From NCBI GenBank assembly GCA_913061235.1, contig CAJXTB010000039.1, positions 1-33,164 on the forward strand: a stretch of 33,164 nt of DNA, read 5' to 3'. The DNA is from an uncultured Pseudomonadota bacterium. Its GTDB lineage: Bacteria; Myxococcota_A; UBA796; GCA-2862545. Numbering within the stretch: the first letter of the stretch is position 1; each line of letters begins with the position of its first letter. A program made the translations under genes and the position numbers. This document shows, one piece after another, positions 1 through 8,185 of this stretch. Below the pieces are notes generated by a model, which was not told the DNA's origin, made no database searches, and worked only from the letters and a program-made list of their open reading frames with translations.

Positions 1-142
1 CGTCGGTGTTGACGTCTGCCTGGTCGGCGTTTGCGATGCCTAGACAGTTGTCCGTGGTGTCGTCAACTCCGTCAGAGTCGAGGTCCGCGGCGGATGCCGT
101 GGCGGTGAACAGTGCGCAGAGCACGAGCGAACGCAGGACCAT
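1..142 (-). CDS. Secreted thrombospondin type 3 repeat protein, N-terminal fragment
   Basis: This is the 5' end of a minus-strand gene whose remainder lies beyond the left edge; 47 codons are visible. The ATG at 142 follows a GGGGAG ribosome binding site seven bases upstream. Residues 1-18 form a signal peptide (Arg at 4, a hydrophobic stretch, then Ala-Ser-Ala as a signal peptidase I site). The mature part opens at once with an acidic calcium-type repeat, DLDSDGVDDTTDNC, followed by an ANADQADVN-like spacer. This resembles the repeat near the C-terminus of the exported protein at 15175-16428. The family binds calcium through regularly spaced Asp residues and is extracellular or on the cell surface. 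The function cannot be set from this fragment. It lies downstream of the lectin gene on the same strand but behind a terminator, so it is probably transcribed separately. Confidence 0.8.
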   Translation of the reverse strand, partial: MVLRSLVLCALFTATASAADLDSDGVDDTTDNCLGIANADQADVNTD

Positions 143-264
143 TATGTCTCTCCCCAGAGTAGGAGCCGTCGGTGCGCCAACTCCTGCGTCCAGTTTACTC
201 TGCCTGGAAGAGCAATAAGAGGAATGTAAGTCTGCCGTCATCTGTAGCGAGTGTTCGTGAAACG

Positions 265-299
265 GGAAAGCCCCCCAGAGAGAGTCTCTCTGGAGGGCG
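265..299 (-). terminator. Intrinsic terminator of the lectin/type 3 repeat gene
   Basis: A perfect 19-base palindrome (CCAGAGAGAGTCTCTCTGG, 276-294) is extended by GCCC/GGGC pairing with a small mismatch to about 270-298. Read on the minus strand it starts about 25 bases after the stop codon of the 323-4195 gene, and the stem is followed by CTTTCCCGTTT, a short broken U-tract. The stem is strong and the tract mediocre. Confidence 0.7.
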
Positions 300-322
300 G
301 TCAGGACGACGCGTCGTTGGGA

Positions 323-3300
323 CTAGCGCTGAGTGGAGCGGCGGCGGCGGATGAGGCCCGCGGCTAGGACAATCCACAAGGAGCCCATCGCGGAGCCACC
401 GGTCACCGAGCAGCTTCCGCCAGCCAGGGTTCCGTTGAGACCGGGAGTCAGCGGGTCAGAGCCGTAGTCGACTTCGTCGCCGTCGTTCATGCCGTCGCCG
501 TCTGTGTCGACAACTCTTGGGTCGGTCTCCAGGGCGTCTTCTTCGCCATCATCGAGGCCGTCGCCGTCGGTGTCGGCCAGCAGGGCGTCCGTTCCGTTGA
601 CGTACTCCTCGCCGTCGGTCATGCCGTCAGCATCGGTGTCGTCGCTGTTCGGGTCGGTCAGGCTGTTCACCTCATCGCCGTCCTTGCGGCCGTCGCCGTC
701 GCTGTCATCGTCCATGGGGTTGGTCTGGGCGTAGGCTTCGTCGCCGTCGTTCAAGCCGTCGTCGTCGCTGTCATCGTCCATCGGGTCGGTGCCGTTGTCG
801 CGCTCGTCGCCGTCGGTCATGCCGTCGTTGTCACTGTCTGCGGCCAGGGGGTCGGTTCCGTCGTCGAGCTCGTCACCGTCTCGCACGCCGTCATCGTCGG
901 AGTCTCCATCGAGGGGGTTGGTTCCCTCTAGGCGCTCATCGGCGTCAGAGATGCCGTCGTTGTCGCTGTCGGACCGGTTCGGATTGGTGCCTTCGTCGAT
1001 CTCGTCACCATCGGAGATGCCGTCGTTGTCGCTGTCCGGGTTGAGCGGGTCTGTGCCGACGAGCAGCTCGGTGCTGTCTTCGCTGCCGTCGTCATCGGTG
1101 TCGCTGTTGAGCGGGTCGGTTCCGGTGACGAAGAGCTCTTCACGGTCGGAGAGACTGTCGTTGTCGGTGTCCCAGCTGTACGGGTCGGTTCCGACGAGTG
1201 GGTCGACTTCTTCGTCGTCGGTCATGCCGTCGTCATCAGAGTCGGTGTCGCGGAAGTTGGGCAGGCCGTCTTCGTCGGGGTCGCCTGCACCTTCGTCGTC
1301 GTTGCTCAGGCCGTCACCGTCAACGTCGTCGTCTTCCGCATCGCTACAGCCGTCGGCGTCGAGGTCGGTCTCTTCGGCGCTGGTCCAGTCGCTCTGGCCG
1401 TTTGGACAGCTGTCTGCTGCGTCCAAGATGCCGTCGTTGTCGTCGTCATCGTCTTCGTCGTCGGAGCAGCCGTCGCCGTCTTGGTCTTCGCCGCCATCGC
1501 CGAGTGCGCAGGCATCTTCGGTGTCAGAGACGCCGTCGTTGTCGTCATCTGCGTCTTCTTCGCTGTCGTCTCGGCAGCCATCGGCGTCGTAGTCGGTGAG
1601 GGGGCTTGAGGCCCACATGGCGTCGCCGCGGGCACAGTCGTCTTCGGCGTCGCTGATACCGTCGTTGTCGTCGTCTGTGTCTTCATCGCTGGAGTCTTGG
1701 CAGCCGTCGGAGTCGTTGTCGGTCTCTGGGCCAGCGACCCAGCTCATCTCACCGGTGGCGCAGGCGTCATCGGTGTCTGAGACGCCGTCGTTGTCGTCGT
1801 CTGTGTCTTCATCGCTGTCTTTGCAGCCGTCTTGGTCACGGTCATTGTCCAGGGCGCTAAGCCAGCCGGTCGTTCCTCGTGCGCAGATGTCGGCGGCGTC
1901 GCTGATACCGTCGTTGTCGTCGTCTGTGTCTTCTTCGCTGGAGTCTTGGCAGCCGTCGGCGTCATGGTCAGACTCGTTGTCTGAGAACCAGTCGATGTCT
2001 CCGGTTGCGCAGGAGTCGTCACCGTCTGAGATGCCGTCGTTGTCGTCGTCCTCGTCTTCGTCGCTGTCGTTGCAGCCGTCGGCGTCGTGGTCGCTGGTGT
2101 TGTCAGCGACCCAGCCCATCAGGCCGGTGGGGCAGTTGTCGCTGACGTCGGCAACCGCATCGTTGTCGTCGTCCTCGTCTTCGCTTGCGTCCTGGCAGCC
2201 GTCGCCGTCGAAGTCGGTCTGTGGGGTGCTCACCCAGCCGCTCTCGCCGGCGGGACACGCGTCGTTGTCGTCGTCAATGCCGTCGCCGTCTTCGTCGAAT
2301 CCTTGGGCATCTTCAATGATGAGCGGAGCGTCTTCCTCGGTGAAGGTGCAGCCGTTTCCGTCGTCAATACGAACGGTGTACTGGCCGTTTGCCAAAGACT
2401 CTTGCGGGATGTCGTAGTCGGAGCTTGTGGCGCCATCAATGGCTTGGCCGTCGAGGAACCACTGGTAGGAAACGCCCTCGACCTGCGGAGCGCTCAGGGC
2501 GTAGCCGGATTCTGCATCACCGCCGACGCCCATTGTGGCGCTGAAGGCTTCGGTGTGGTTGATGTTGATCTCGTCAAACATCAAGTGCACGTACCCGGAG
2601 TCGGGGTGGGTCATGGCGGCACCCGGGCCAATGATGATGCCGGCGTAGTCGCTGGTTGGGGTGAATGTGGTCGAGACCTTGACCCAGCCATCGGACGGCT
2701 GCAGGTCAACCGGAATGCGCACCAAGACGTCTTGCGGAATGTTGGCGTCGGTCTCCAAGTCTCCGCTGGTGTTGAGCGGGAAGGACGTGGCCGTGGTTCC
2801 GAACACGGTGATGTCGCCTGCCGAAGCGCCGCCGTAGGAGGTGGCACTGGGGACCGCGGTCCAGAACTCCAAGGTGTATTCTTGTCCGGAGATAAGCGGC
2901 TCAACGGTGTTGTTGCCGATGTACTCGATGTAGCTGCCGTTGGAGAGCGCGCCTACCCAGGCGTCTCCAGCGGGGAACTCGCCTTCAATCGCGCCAAATC
3001 CTGAGTAGTAGAACCCGCACGCGAAGTAGTCCGAGGTGGCCCCAGTCGCTTGGCTCCAGTGTTCCGCGTAGCCAGTGATCTGACTCGGAGAGTTCGGGCA
3101 GTTTCCGTCGATCTGGTCTTGGAACGACGGGTTTAGGATGAGGCTGGTGACCTCAAAGTTGGCGAAGAGGTCCGCATCGCAGGTGCAGTCGGGGTCGTCG
3201 TAGTCGACCAATCCATCCCCATCACTATCTAGGCCGTCGGCACAGGCGTTGACGCCGGACTCTGGGAAATAGGCGGGGTCGAAGTAGTCGGGAATGCCGT

Positions 3301-4195
3301 TTTGGTCGGCATCTCCGGCTCCCTCATCTGCGTCTGAGACGCCGTCGCCGTCGCTGTCGTCGTCATCTACAGCATCGATTCCGTCGCCGTCAACGTCGCC
3401 GTAGAGGGCTTGGTCTCGAATCTCTTTGCCCTGTGGAATACCGTCGTCGTCGCCATCTTCACAGACGTCAGGAATGCTGTCGCCGTCGTCGTCGCCGATT
3501 GCGCTGTCGGCCATGGTGACGGTTGGGAAGGCGTGACGGGACTTGGACCCTCCGGTCGAGCCGGTGAGGCCGACCCAGAAGTCGTCTCCGAGAATGCCGG
3601 CAACGTCAACGGTCTCAGTCATGACGGGCGAGGCTGGCTTGACGTTGGTCTGGGCGGCGTACACTTCAATCACGCCATTGACGACGTCTACCCAGACATG
3701 TGTGCGAGAATTCTCAAGGGTCCAGGCGGGTGTGTAGGTGGCCGTGTGTGAGGTGGCGTTGCCGCCGGTGACCAGGCCAATGTGGTTGTCGTCGGGGTCG
3801 CCTGAATTGGTGTAGGTGTCGAACTCAATCGCGATGCTACGGGCGAGGCCGTTGTAGCCAATGCCGCCACCGGAGGCGCCAATGGTTGATGCGCTCTCGT
3901 TCTGCATGACGAACGCAACGCCGTCTGCGCCGGCTCCTTGCGAGGTAATGTTGGCTTCGAAATACGCGTGGAGTTCACCAGATGTGGAGACCTTCTCGTT
4001 GAACCAGATGGCTCCGGACTGGGTGTTAAGGTCGGCGGTGACCTGAAGTTCGCCATTGTTGATGACGGCGTTGTTGACCAGTGCCAGGGGCGTTGCGTCG
4101 CCCCCTTCGGTGTAGCAGACCTCAACGGCGCTGGCGGTGGATGTCAGGACCAACAGGAGAAGTCCCATTGGCGCGGGGAATGCGGCCCAGTTCAT
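323..4195 (-). CDS. Giant surface protein: L-type lectin, adhesin-like domain, two type 3 repeat arrays, MYXO-CTERM-like tail
   Basis: 1290 residues. The ATG at 4195 has GAGG five bases upstream and begins a clear signal peptide (cleavage near Ala23), so longer upstream frames are not used. Residues 25-235 resemble an L-type (legume-like) lectin domain, with DGVAFVMQN, GIGYNGL, IAIEFDTYTN and the acidic DPDDNHIGLV loop that in this family helps bind calcium and sugar. Residues 235-340 are type 3 repeats. Residues 345-545 start with LILNPSF and look like the galactose-binding-type beta-sandwich of bacterial cell-surface proteins. Residues 555-630 are Ig/PKD-like (YQWFLDG). Then come eight 41-42-residue Cys-containing repeats and about eleven 22-residue GTDPxxxDSDNDG repeats. 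The C-terminus has a GGSCSVTGG motif, a hydrophobic helix and RRRR, as in myxosortase substrates. Inferred role: a calcium-stabilised adhesin or matrix protein anchored in the outer membrane. Confidence 0.9.
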   Translation of the reverse strand: MNWAAFPAPMGLLLLVLTSTASAVEVCYTEGGDATPLALVNNAVINNGELQVTADLNTQSGAIWFNEKVSTSGELHAYFEANITSQGAGADGVAFVMQNESASTIGASGGGIGYNGLARSIAIEFDTYTNSGDPDDNHIGLVTGGNATSHTATYTPAWTLENSRTHVWVDVVNGVIEVYAAQTNVKPASPVMTETVDVAGILGDDFWVGLTGSTGGSKSRHAFPTVTMADSAIGDDDGDSIPDVCEDGDDDGIPQGKEIRDQALYGDVDGDGIDAVDDDDSDGDGVSDADEGAGDADQNGIPDYFDPAYFPESGVNACADGLDSDGDGLVDYDDPDCTCDADLFANFEVTSLILNPSFQDQIDGNCPNSPSQITGYAEHWSQATGATSDYFACGFYYSGFGAIEGEFPAGDAWVGALSNGSYIEYIGNNTVEPLISGQEYTLEFWTAVPSATSYGGASAGDITVFGTTATSFPLNTSGDLETDANIPQDVLVRIPVDLQPSDGWVKVSTTFTPTSDYAGIIIGPGAAMTHPDSGYVHLMFDEININHTEAFSATMGVGGDAESGYALSAPQVEGVSYQWFLDGQAIDGATSSDYDIPQESLANGQYTVRIDDGNGCTFTEEDAPLIIEDAQGFDEDGDGIDDDNDACPAGESGWVSTPQTDFDGDGCQDASEDEDDDNDAVADVSDNCPTGLMGWVADNTSDHDADGCNDSDEDEDDDNDGISDGDDSCATGDIDWFSDNESDHDADGCQDSSEEDTDDDNDGISDAADICARGTTGWLSALDNDRDQDGCKDSDEDTDDDNDGVSDTDDACATGEMSWVAGPETDNDSDGCQDSSDEDTDDDNDGISDAEDDCARGDAMWASSPLTDYDADGCRDDSEEDADDDNDGVSDTEDACALGDGGEDQDGDGCSDDEDDDDDNDGILDAADSCPNGQSDWTSAEETDLDADGCSDAEDDDVDGDGLSNDDEGAGDPDEDGLPNFRDTDSDDDGMTDDEEVDPLVGTDPYSWDTDNDSLSDREELFVTGTDPLNSDTDDDGSEDSTELLVGTDPLNPDSDNDGISDGDEIDEGTNPNRSDSDNDGISDADERLEGTNPLDGDSDDDGVRDGDELDDGTDPLAADSDNDGMTDGDERDNGTDPMDDDSDDDGLNDGDEAYAQTNPMDDDSDGDGRKDGDEVNSLTDPNSDDTDADGMTDGEEYVNGTDALLADTDGDGLDDGEEDALETDPRVVDTDGDGMNDGDEVDYGSDPLTPGLNGTLAGGSCSVTGGSAMGSLWIVLAAGLIRRRRSTQR
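464..1192 (-). repeat. 22-residue (66 bp) tandem type 3 repeat array
   Basis: About eleven units fit G-T-D/N-P-x3-D-S/T-D-x-D-G-x2-D-G-D-E-x3. Ten are exactly 22 residues and the outermost is 23. The DNA shows the matching 66-base period of gccgtcg/tcgtcgctgtc motifs. Each unit presents the DxDxDG loop typical of calcium binding. The units are diverged, so this is an old expansion rather than a recent slippage array. Confidence 0.85.
1310..2257 (-). repeat. 41-42-residue Cys-paired type 3 repeat array
   Basis: Eight units begin at Cys647 of the encoded protein (codon ending at 2257). The consensus is C-P/A-x-G-x3-W-x6-T/S-D-x-D-x-D-G-C-x-D-x3-E-D-x-D-D-D-N-D-G. Each unit has two Cys about 20 residues apart, and most have one Trp in between. 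The seventh unit is shortened to 34 residues and has lost the Trp segment. The even Cys count suggests one disulfide per unit. Confidence 0.8.
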
Positions 4196-4328
4196 GTGTA
4201 CCTCAAGGTGGGGAGAAACGTGACACCGCTCTGGGGAGAGGAAGGTGCACTGATGGTCGTCGTCACCTGGCAGGCGGATGTTTAGGAGCGAGCGGTTAGA
4301 GGGCGGAAAACTGTTCTCTGGAGAGTCC

Positions 4329-4973
4329 ATGTACGACCGCATTGCCTTCACCTGGCTGCCTATGAAAGACGTCACCCGCACGCGCGCCTTCTACGAAGAC
4401 ACCCTCGGCCTGACCCTTGGGCTCAACGGCGGCGGCGGAGCGATGAACTGGATTGAGTACGACCTGCCGAACGGCGGCTGTTTGGCGCTGTTCGACGGGG
4501 TTCCAGACGCGCCTCTTGGCGGAAACGTGGTGTTTGAGGTGCTCGACCTTGTTGGCGAGATGGAGCGACTCAAGGGGTTGGGGGTGGTCTTCGTCTCCGA
4601 CATCATCAACTCGCCGGTGTGCCAGATGGTGGGGTTTGTAGACCCGGACGGAAACCAGCTTATGCTGCATCAGCTCCGCGACCAGACCCGCGTTCAGCCC
4701 GCTACTTACGGGCTCATCGGCAAGTTCACGGCCACAGCGGGGGACCGGGCGGCCCTCATGGAGGCGCTTCCCTCCAACCACCGCCAGATGCCTGGGTGCA
4801 AGCGCTACGACGTGCGGCCGGATGCGACAGATGCGGATGTTGTCTGGGTCACCGAGCAGTGGGTGAGCGCGCAGTTTCACAGCGACTCGCTGAAGCTGGA
4901 GTATGTGCAGGCGGCGATTGCCAAGGGACGCCCGTTCATTGCGGGAATGGAGCGGATTGCCACGACCGGTTAG
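4329..4973 (+). CDS. VOC (glyoxalase-type) domain fused to an ABM-type domain
   Basis: 214 residues. ATG 4329 has GGAG five bases upstream; an earlier frame opening lacks this. Residues 1-117 fit a glyoxalase/bleomycin-resistance (VOC) module: KDVTRTRAFYEDTLGL near the N-terminus, a central FEVLDL strand and the closing GFVDPDGNQLML. Residues 126-212 look like an antibiotic-biosynthesis-monooxygenase (ABM/YgiN-like) ferredoxin-fold domain, with YGLIGKFTATAGDR, a middle PGCKRYDV, a VTEQW strand and a C-terminal helix. VOC proteins use a metal to handle small molecules such as methylglyoxal or quinols; ABM domains are often cofactor-free oxygenases. The substrate cannot be told. There is no signal peptide, so it is cytoplasmic. 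It lies 48 bases before the next gene, likely one transcript, and diverges from the lectin gene. Confidence 0.85.
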   Translation: MYDRIAFTWLPMKDVTRTRAFYEDTLGLTLGLNGGGGAMNWIEYDLPNGGCLALFDGVPDAPLGGNVVFEVLDLVGEMERLKGLGVVFVSDIINSPVCQMVGFVDPDGNQLMLHQLRDQTRVQPATYGLIGKFTATAGDRAALMEALPSNHRQMPGCKRYDVRPDATDADVVWVTEQWVSAQFHSDSLKLEYVQAAIAKGRPFIAGMERIATTG

Positions 4974-5021
4974 GGCACGCGTTCAGGTTGAGTGCGAGGG
5001 GCGACCTCCCGGAGGCTGTTG

Positions 5022-6479
5022 ATGTCGGAAGTATGGAACGTCCTTGAGTCAGACAGCCGACTGGCTGGACCCACGCCGCGTCCGGTCGGGACCGTTGTTC
5101 AGGTCGTGTTGATTGTGCTCGGGGTCCTAGGCGCGGCCATCGTTGGAGCGCTGGTGGCGTACAACTCGCCATCTGGGTGGATGTACGGCGAAGAAGAAGT
5201 CGGCGGAATGTTGCTCGCGGGTGCCGCAGCGGTGCCGTATGGACTGCACGTCGCGTTGATTGGGCCACGGCGCTCGTTGTGGGCGGGTGCGTTCTTGCTC
5301 CTAGGCATACCCACGGTTCTACCCCTGTCTTGGTATTTGTTGTACCTGGGCATCGGTGGCATTGTGGCTCCGTTTCCATGGGACTTCGCGGCATGGTTTG
5401 TTGAGTACACCTCTGGTATCGGACGGCCAATGCCGGGTGGAGAGTGGGTCCCGGTAGGAGCCGAACCGCATGTGATGAACATGCTCTTGGGCGTCACCGC
5501 GGGCCTAGCGACAGGACTTCTACCTTGGACCCGGGCCACCTGTCCGTCGTGCGACAGTCCAGCATCCAATCGCATTGCAGGCATGTTCAACGCGGACTTG
5601 GGGTCGACCGTTCCCTCCAGACATGCTGTCCACGCTGCGCATGCGCTGGCGGATGGCATTGAGGTGGACCCAGACAAGGCAATTGCCGATTGGTTGGCCA
5701 CCGAGCCGTATCCAGACCGGCTGGAGCCAGGTGCAGAGCACTTTGTGGTGCGGTGTTCACGCTGCAGATGGTGCAAGCAGGAGCTGTTGGATGTTCGGCA
5801 GCATCCGCGCAAGGTGTCCATTGGCCACATTCCACTGCCTGCGAAGTCCTATGAAGCGCTCCTTCCGGCGGTTGCGAAAGCGGCGGCTGCACGAAAGTCG
5901 GCCGGAGTGGCGAAGGTGCTCGAGTGGCGAGGGGGCAACCTACTGATCCCAATCGGGTCGGCCCTGCCAACGTGCTGTCCGGTGTGTGCGGAGCCGGGCG
6001 TGGAGAAGACTCGGCTGTCGTTTACGAAGACGAGCCCAGGCTCTGTTCTCTGGTTATTCATCTTCTGGCCGTTGTTCTTTATGTCCAGGAAGGTCTACTA
6101 CTTTGAGGCGCACATGTGCTCGGCCCACATGCACCATGAGCGACGCACGGGACAAGCCGGCATGGTCATCATTGCGAGCGTCTTGGTAGCGTTCACCGCT
6201 GCGGTCTTCTTCGTGCTCGTGGCGTCCGACTACCCAGGCATCGGCTGCTTAATGATGGCGATGGTACCGGTCATGCCGCTGGTACTTGGAGCGTGGTGGT
6301 CGTGGAAGTGGCCGAAGCAGATCAACCAAGTGTCCTTCACAGCGGATGCTGTGTTGGCCAGCGGCTTTCACCCGGACTTCCTCGAATCCCAACAGTCCGA
6401 CAGCGCCCCTAGCTCCGACGTCGTAGCCCCGACCTCGGTCGGCGTGGCCCCAGACTCGGTCGTCGTAGACCCAGGCTAG
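5022..6479 (+). CDS. Polytopic membrane protein with three Cys pairs, unknown function
   Basis: 485 residues. ATG 5022 has a perfect GGAGG six bases upstream. I do not recognise the family. About four hydrophobic segments lie in the N-terminal 165 residues, then comes a soluble region of about 200 residues, then three more helices before residue 450. The soluble part holds CPSCDSP, CSRCRWC and CCPVC, an arrangement suggesting one or two zinc-ribbon or rubredoxin-like knuckles on the cytoplasmic side. The final 30 residues are a Ser/Pro/Val/Asp-rich tail with near repeats (SDVVAPTSV, DSVVVDPG). It follows the VOC-ABM gene by 48 bases. Its stop codon interlocks with that of the convergent methyltransferase in a shared CTAG. 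Confidence 0.8.
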   Translation: MSEVWNVLESDSRLAGPTPRPVGTVVQVVLIVLGVLGAAIVGALVAYNSPSGWMYGEEEVGGMLLAGAAAVPYGLHVALIGPRRSLWAGAFLLLGIPTVLPLSWYLLYLGIGGIVAPFPWDFAAWFVEYTSGIGRPMPGGEWVPVGAEPHVMNMLLGVTAGLATGLLPWTRATCPSCDSPASNRIAGMFNADLGSTVPSRHAVHAAHALADGIEVDPDKAIADWLATEPYPDRLEPGAEHFVVRCSRCRWCKQELLDVRQHPRKVSIGHIPLPAKSYEALLPAVAKAAAARKSAGVAKVLEWRGGNLLIPIGSALPTCCPVCAEPGVEKTRLSFTKTSPGSVLWLFIFWPLFFMSRKVYYFEAHMCSAHMHHERRTGQAGMVIIASVLVAFTAAVFFVLVASDYPGIGCLMMAMVPVMPLVLGAWWSWKWPKQINQVSFTADAVLASGFHPDFLESQQSDSAPSSDVVAPTSVGVAPDSVVVDPG

Positions 6480-7165
6480 GAGGGCTTCTGCGCCATCCAC
6501 AAGATGTGCTGGCCACTATTGTCGGGTGTGGCCCGTCCGCGCTCGACGTACTGGATGACCTCAACATCGAAGCCCTGCGCTTCGAGCATGTCGCTCAGCT
6601 CATCGTCGTCCAATACCGACCAGATACCGAGCACGCCTCCGGGAACCAGCGCGTCCCAGGCGGCCTTCAAGCCAGCGTGCGAGTACAGCCAGGTGTTGTA
6701 CGGACGGGTCAGCGCCTTGGGGCCGTTGTCGACGTCCAGCAGAATGGCGGTCCACGGCTCTGGAGGCATGTCGATGACCGCGCCAACGTCGCCGATGTAC
6801 ACGTCACAGCGTGAGTCGCGCAGGGGGTGTCCTGAGGCGACGCCCATGAGCTCTCGGTTCCAGCGCTCGACGGCTGGGATGAGCTCGGCCACCGTCACGC
6901 GCCCGGTTTCGTCTACGCGCCGTAGGGCTGCCGCAAGGGTGAAGCCAAGGCCAAGCCCACCGACCAAAATCCGGGCACCTGTCAGGTCTGCTATTAGGTC
7001 ACAGGCTTCGTCAGCCAGGGCGTCTTCGGACCCATGCATGCCGTTGCTCATCAGCTCACGGCCGTTGACGAAAATGGTGTACTCGTCTTGGCACTTCATT
7101 AAGTACAAGACCGAATCCGGGTCGCCAGGAATCACGTCCTGGTCGAGAGTAATCCAGTCTTCCAT
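6476..7165 (-). CDS. Spermidine-synthase-like SAM-dependent methyltransferase
   Basis: 229 residues. ATG 7165 with AGGA about nine bases upstream. The Rossmann motif I is ILVGGLGLGFTLA (residues 66-78), followed by an acidic motif II (VTVAELIPAVERWNREL) and a motif resembling the DVDNGP loop of polyamine aminopropyltransferases. The segment SNGMHGSEDALADEACD before motif I matches the substrate-side region of that fold. It is shorter than true spermidine synthases, which have a larger N-terminal beta domain, so aminopropyl transfer is doubtful; a spermine/spermidine-synthase-like methyltransferase is the safer name. It is cytoplasmic. It is convergent with the membrane protein gene (4-base overlap) and divergent from rarD across 96 bases. 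Confidence 0.85.
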   Translation of the reverse strand: MEDWITLDQDVIPGDPDSVLYLMKCQDEYTIFVNGRELMSNGMHGSEDALADEACDLIADLTGARILVGGLGLGFTLAAALRRVDETGRVTVAELIPAVERWNRELMGVASGHPLRDSRCDVYIGDVGAVIDMPPEPWTAILLDVDNGPKALTRPYNTWLYSHAGLKAAWDALVPGGVLGIWSVLDDDELSDMLEAQGFDVEVIQYVERGRATPDNSGQHILWMAQKPS

Positions 7166-7261
7166 GGGGCTTGTCCTTTGGGGCCGGCGGCATAAGCCAT
7201 CCGGGTGGAAGCGCACGATTTATCTGGATTTCGCGACTTTTAGACTGAGGTGGACCTGAAC

Positions 7262-8143
7262 ATGACCTCTCCCTCAAGTCAGCGAACGGGCATTGTGTAC
7301 GGGGTGCTAGCGTTTGGTCTATGGGGCCTACTGCCCATCTTCTGGAAGCAGCTCGGCTCGGTTCCGAGCGTGGAGCAGACTCTGTACCGCCTGGTGTTTG
7401 GTGCGGTGACCTTCGCCTTGGGGGCTCTACTGTTCGGACAGTGGCCAGAGGTGCGCCGTCTACTGGCAGACCGCGGCAAGCTCCGGTGGTTCGCGCTGTC
7501 GGGCCTGCTCATCTGTACGAACTGGCTGGTGTTTCTGTACGCCGTTGAGTCCGAGCGCATGGTGGAGTCGAGCCTTGGTTACTACCTCAATCCACTTCTG
7601 AATGTGCTGTTGGGAACCCTACTGTTGGGGGAACGGCTGTCGCGCCTGCGCTGGGCTGCGGTGGGGGTGGCAGGACTTGGAGTGCTGGGGCTTGTCATCG
7701 CAACCGGCACGTTGCCGTGGATTGCGCTGGTGTTGGCCGGCTCGTTTGGCTCGTACGGACTGGTGCGCAAACAGGCGCCGGCGAGTGCGATGGTCGGCAG
7801 CACCCTTGAGCTTGGGTTTTTGATTCCTGTGGCGCTTGGCGTGCTGGTCTGGCGGGGTGGGGGCGCGCTTGCGACCGCCTCTCCGTGGATAGCGAGTCTC
7901 ATCCTGCTCACTGGCCTAGCCACGGCGGTTCCGATTGGGCTGTTTGTGGCGTCGGCACGGCGGGTCCCGCTGTCCACTCTGGGCTTCCTTCAGTTCTTGG
8001 CGCCAACGCTTCAGTTGTTGTTGGGCGTGGCTGTGTATGGAGAGGAGTTTGGTCCAGTGCGCGCTGGCTGCTTTGCGGTGATCTGGCTGGCTTGTGCGCT
8101 GTTTAGTGTAGAAGCTCTGCGTCCTCATCGTACATCCACCTGA
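7262..8143 (+). CDS. rarD: RarD-type EamA/DMT family transporter
   Basis: 293 residues, close to the usual length of about 295. I chose ATG 7262, with AGGTGG eight bases upstream; a GTG at 7250 lies inside that site. The opening G-x-VYGVLAFGLWGLLPIFWK and the central SSLGYYLNPLLNVLLGTLLLGERLSRLRW are hallmark RarD sequences, and the protein has about ten hydrophobic helices. The family sits in the inner membrane and exports or exchanges small metabolites; the name comes from a chloramphenicol-sensitivity phenotype and the natural substrate is unsettled. The gene for the MopE/FG-GAP protein starts 42 bases after its stop. Confidence 0.93.
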   Translation: MTSPSSQRTGIVYGVLAFGLWGLLPIFWKQLGSVPSVEQTLYRLVFGAVTFALGALLFGQWPEVRRLLADRGKLRWFALSGLLICTNWLVFLYAVESERMVESSLGYYLNPLLNVLLGTLLLGERLSRLRWAAVGVAGLGVLGLVIATGTLPWIALVLAGSFGSYGLVRKQAPASAMVGSTLELGFLIPVALGVLVWRGGGALATASPWIASLILLTGLATAVPIGLFVASARRVPLSTLGFLQFLAPTLQLLLGVAVYGEEFGPVRAGCFAVIWLACALFSVEALRPHRTST

Positions 8144-8185
8144 AGGATGGGGCGGCGCGGTTACACCGCAGTGGTGGAGGAACAC

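Noticed and set aside
464-2257. Regular DNA repeats resembling a CRISPR array
   Set aside because: The 66- and about 125-base periods are in frame and encode diverged protein repeats; there are no conserved repeats with unique spacers and no cas genes.
489-2417. Long plus-strand Ser-rich open frames opposite the repeat arrays
   Set aside because: They are the complement of Asp-rich codons: GAC/GAT read backwards gives gtc/atc and frame-shifted Ser codons. They have no signal peptide or ribosome site, and the minus strand encodes a convincing protein.
4196-4381. Upstream extension of the lectin gene by 62 codons
   Set aside because: The extension has no signal peptide and overlaps the start of the divergent VOC-ABM gene; ATG 4195 has both a ribosome site and a signal peptide.
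6506-7259. Plus-strand frames opposite the methyltransferase
   Set aside because: They lack signals and have shadow-type Ser/Arg-rich composition, while the minus strand has clear methyltransferase motifs.
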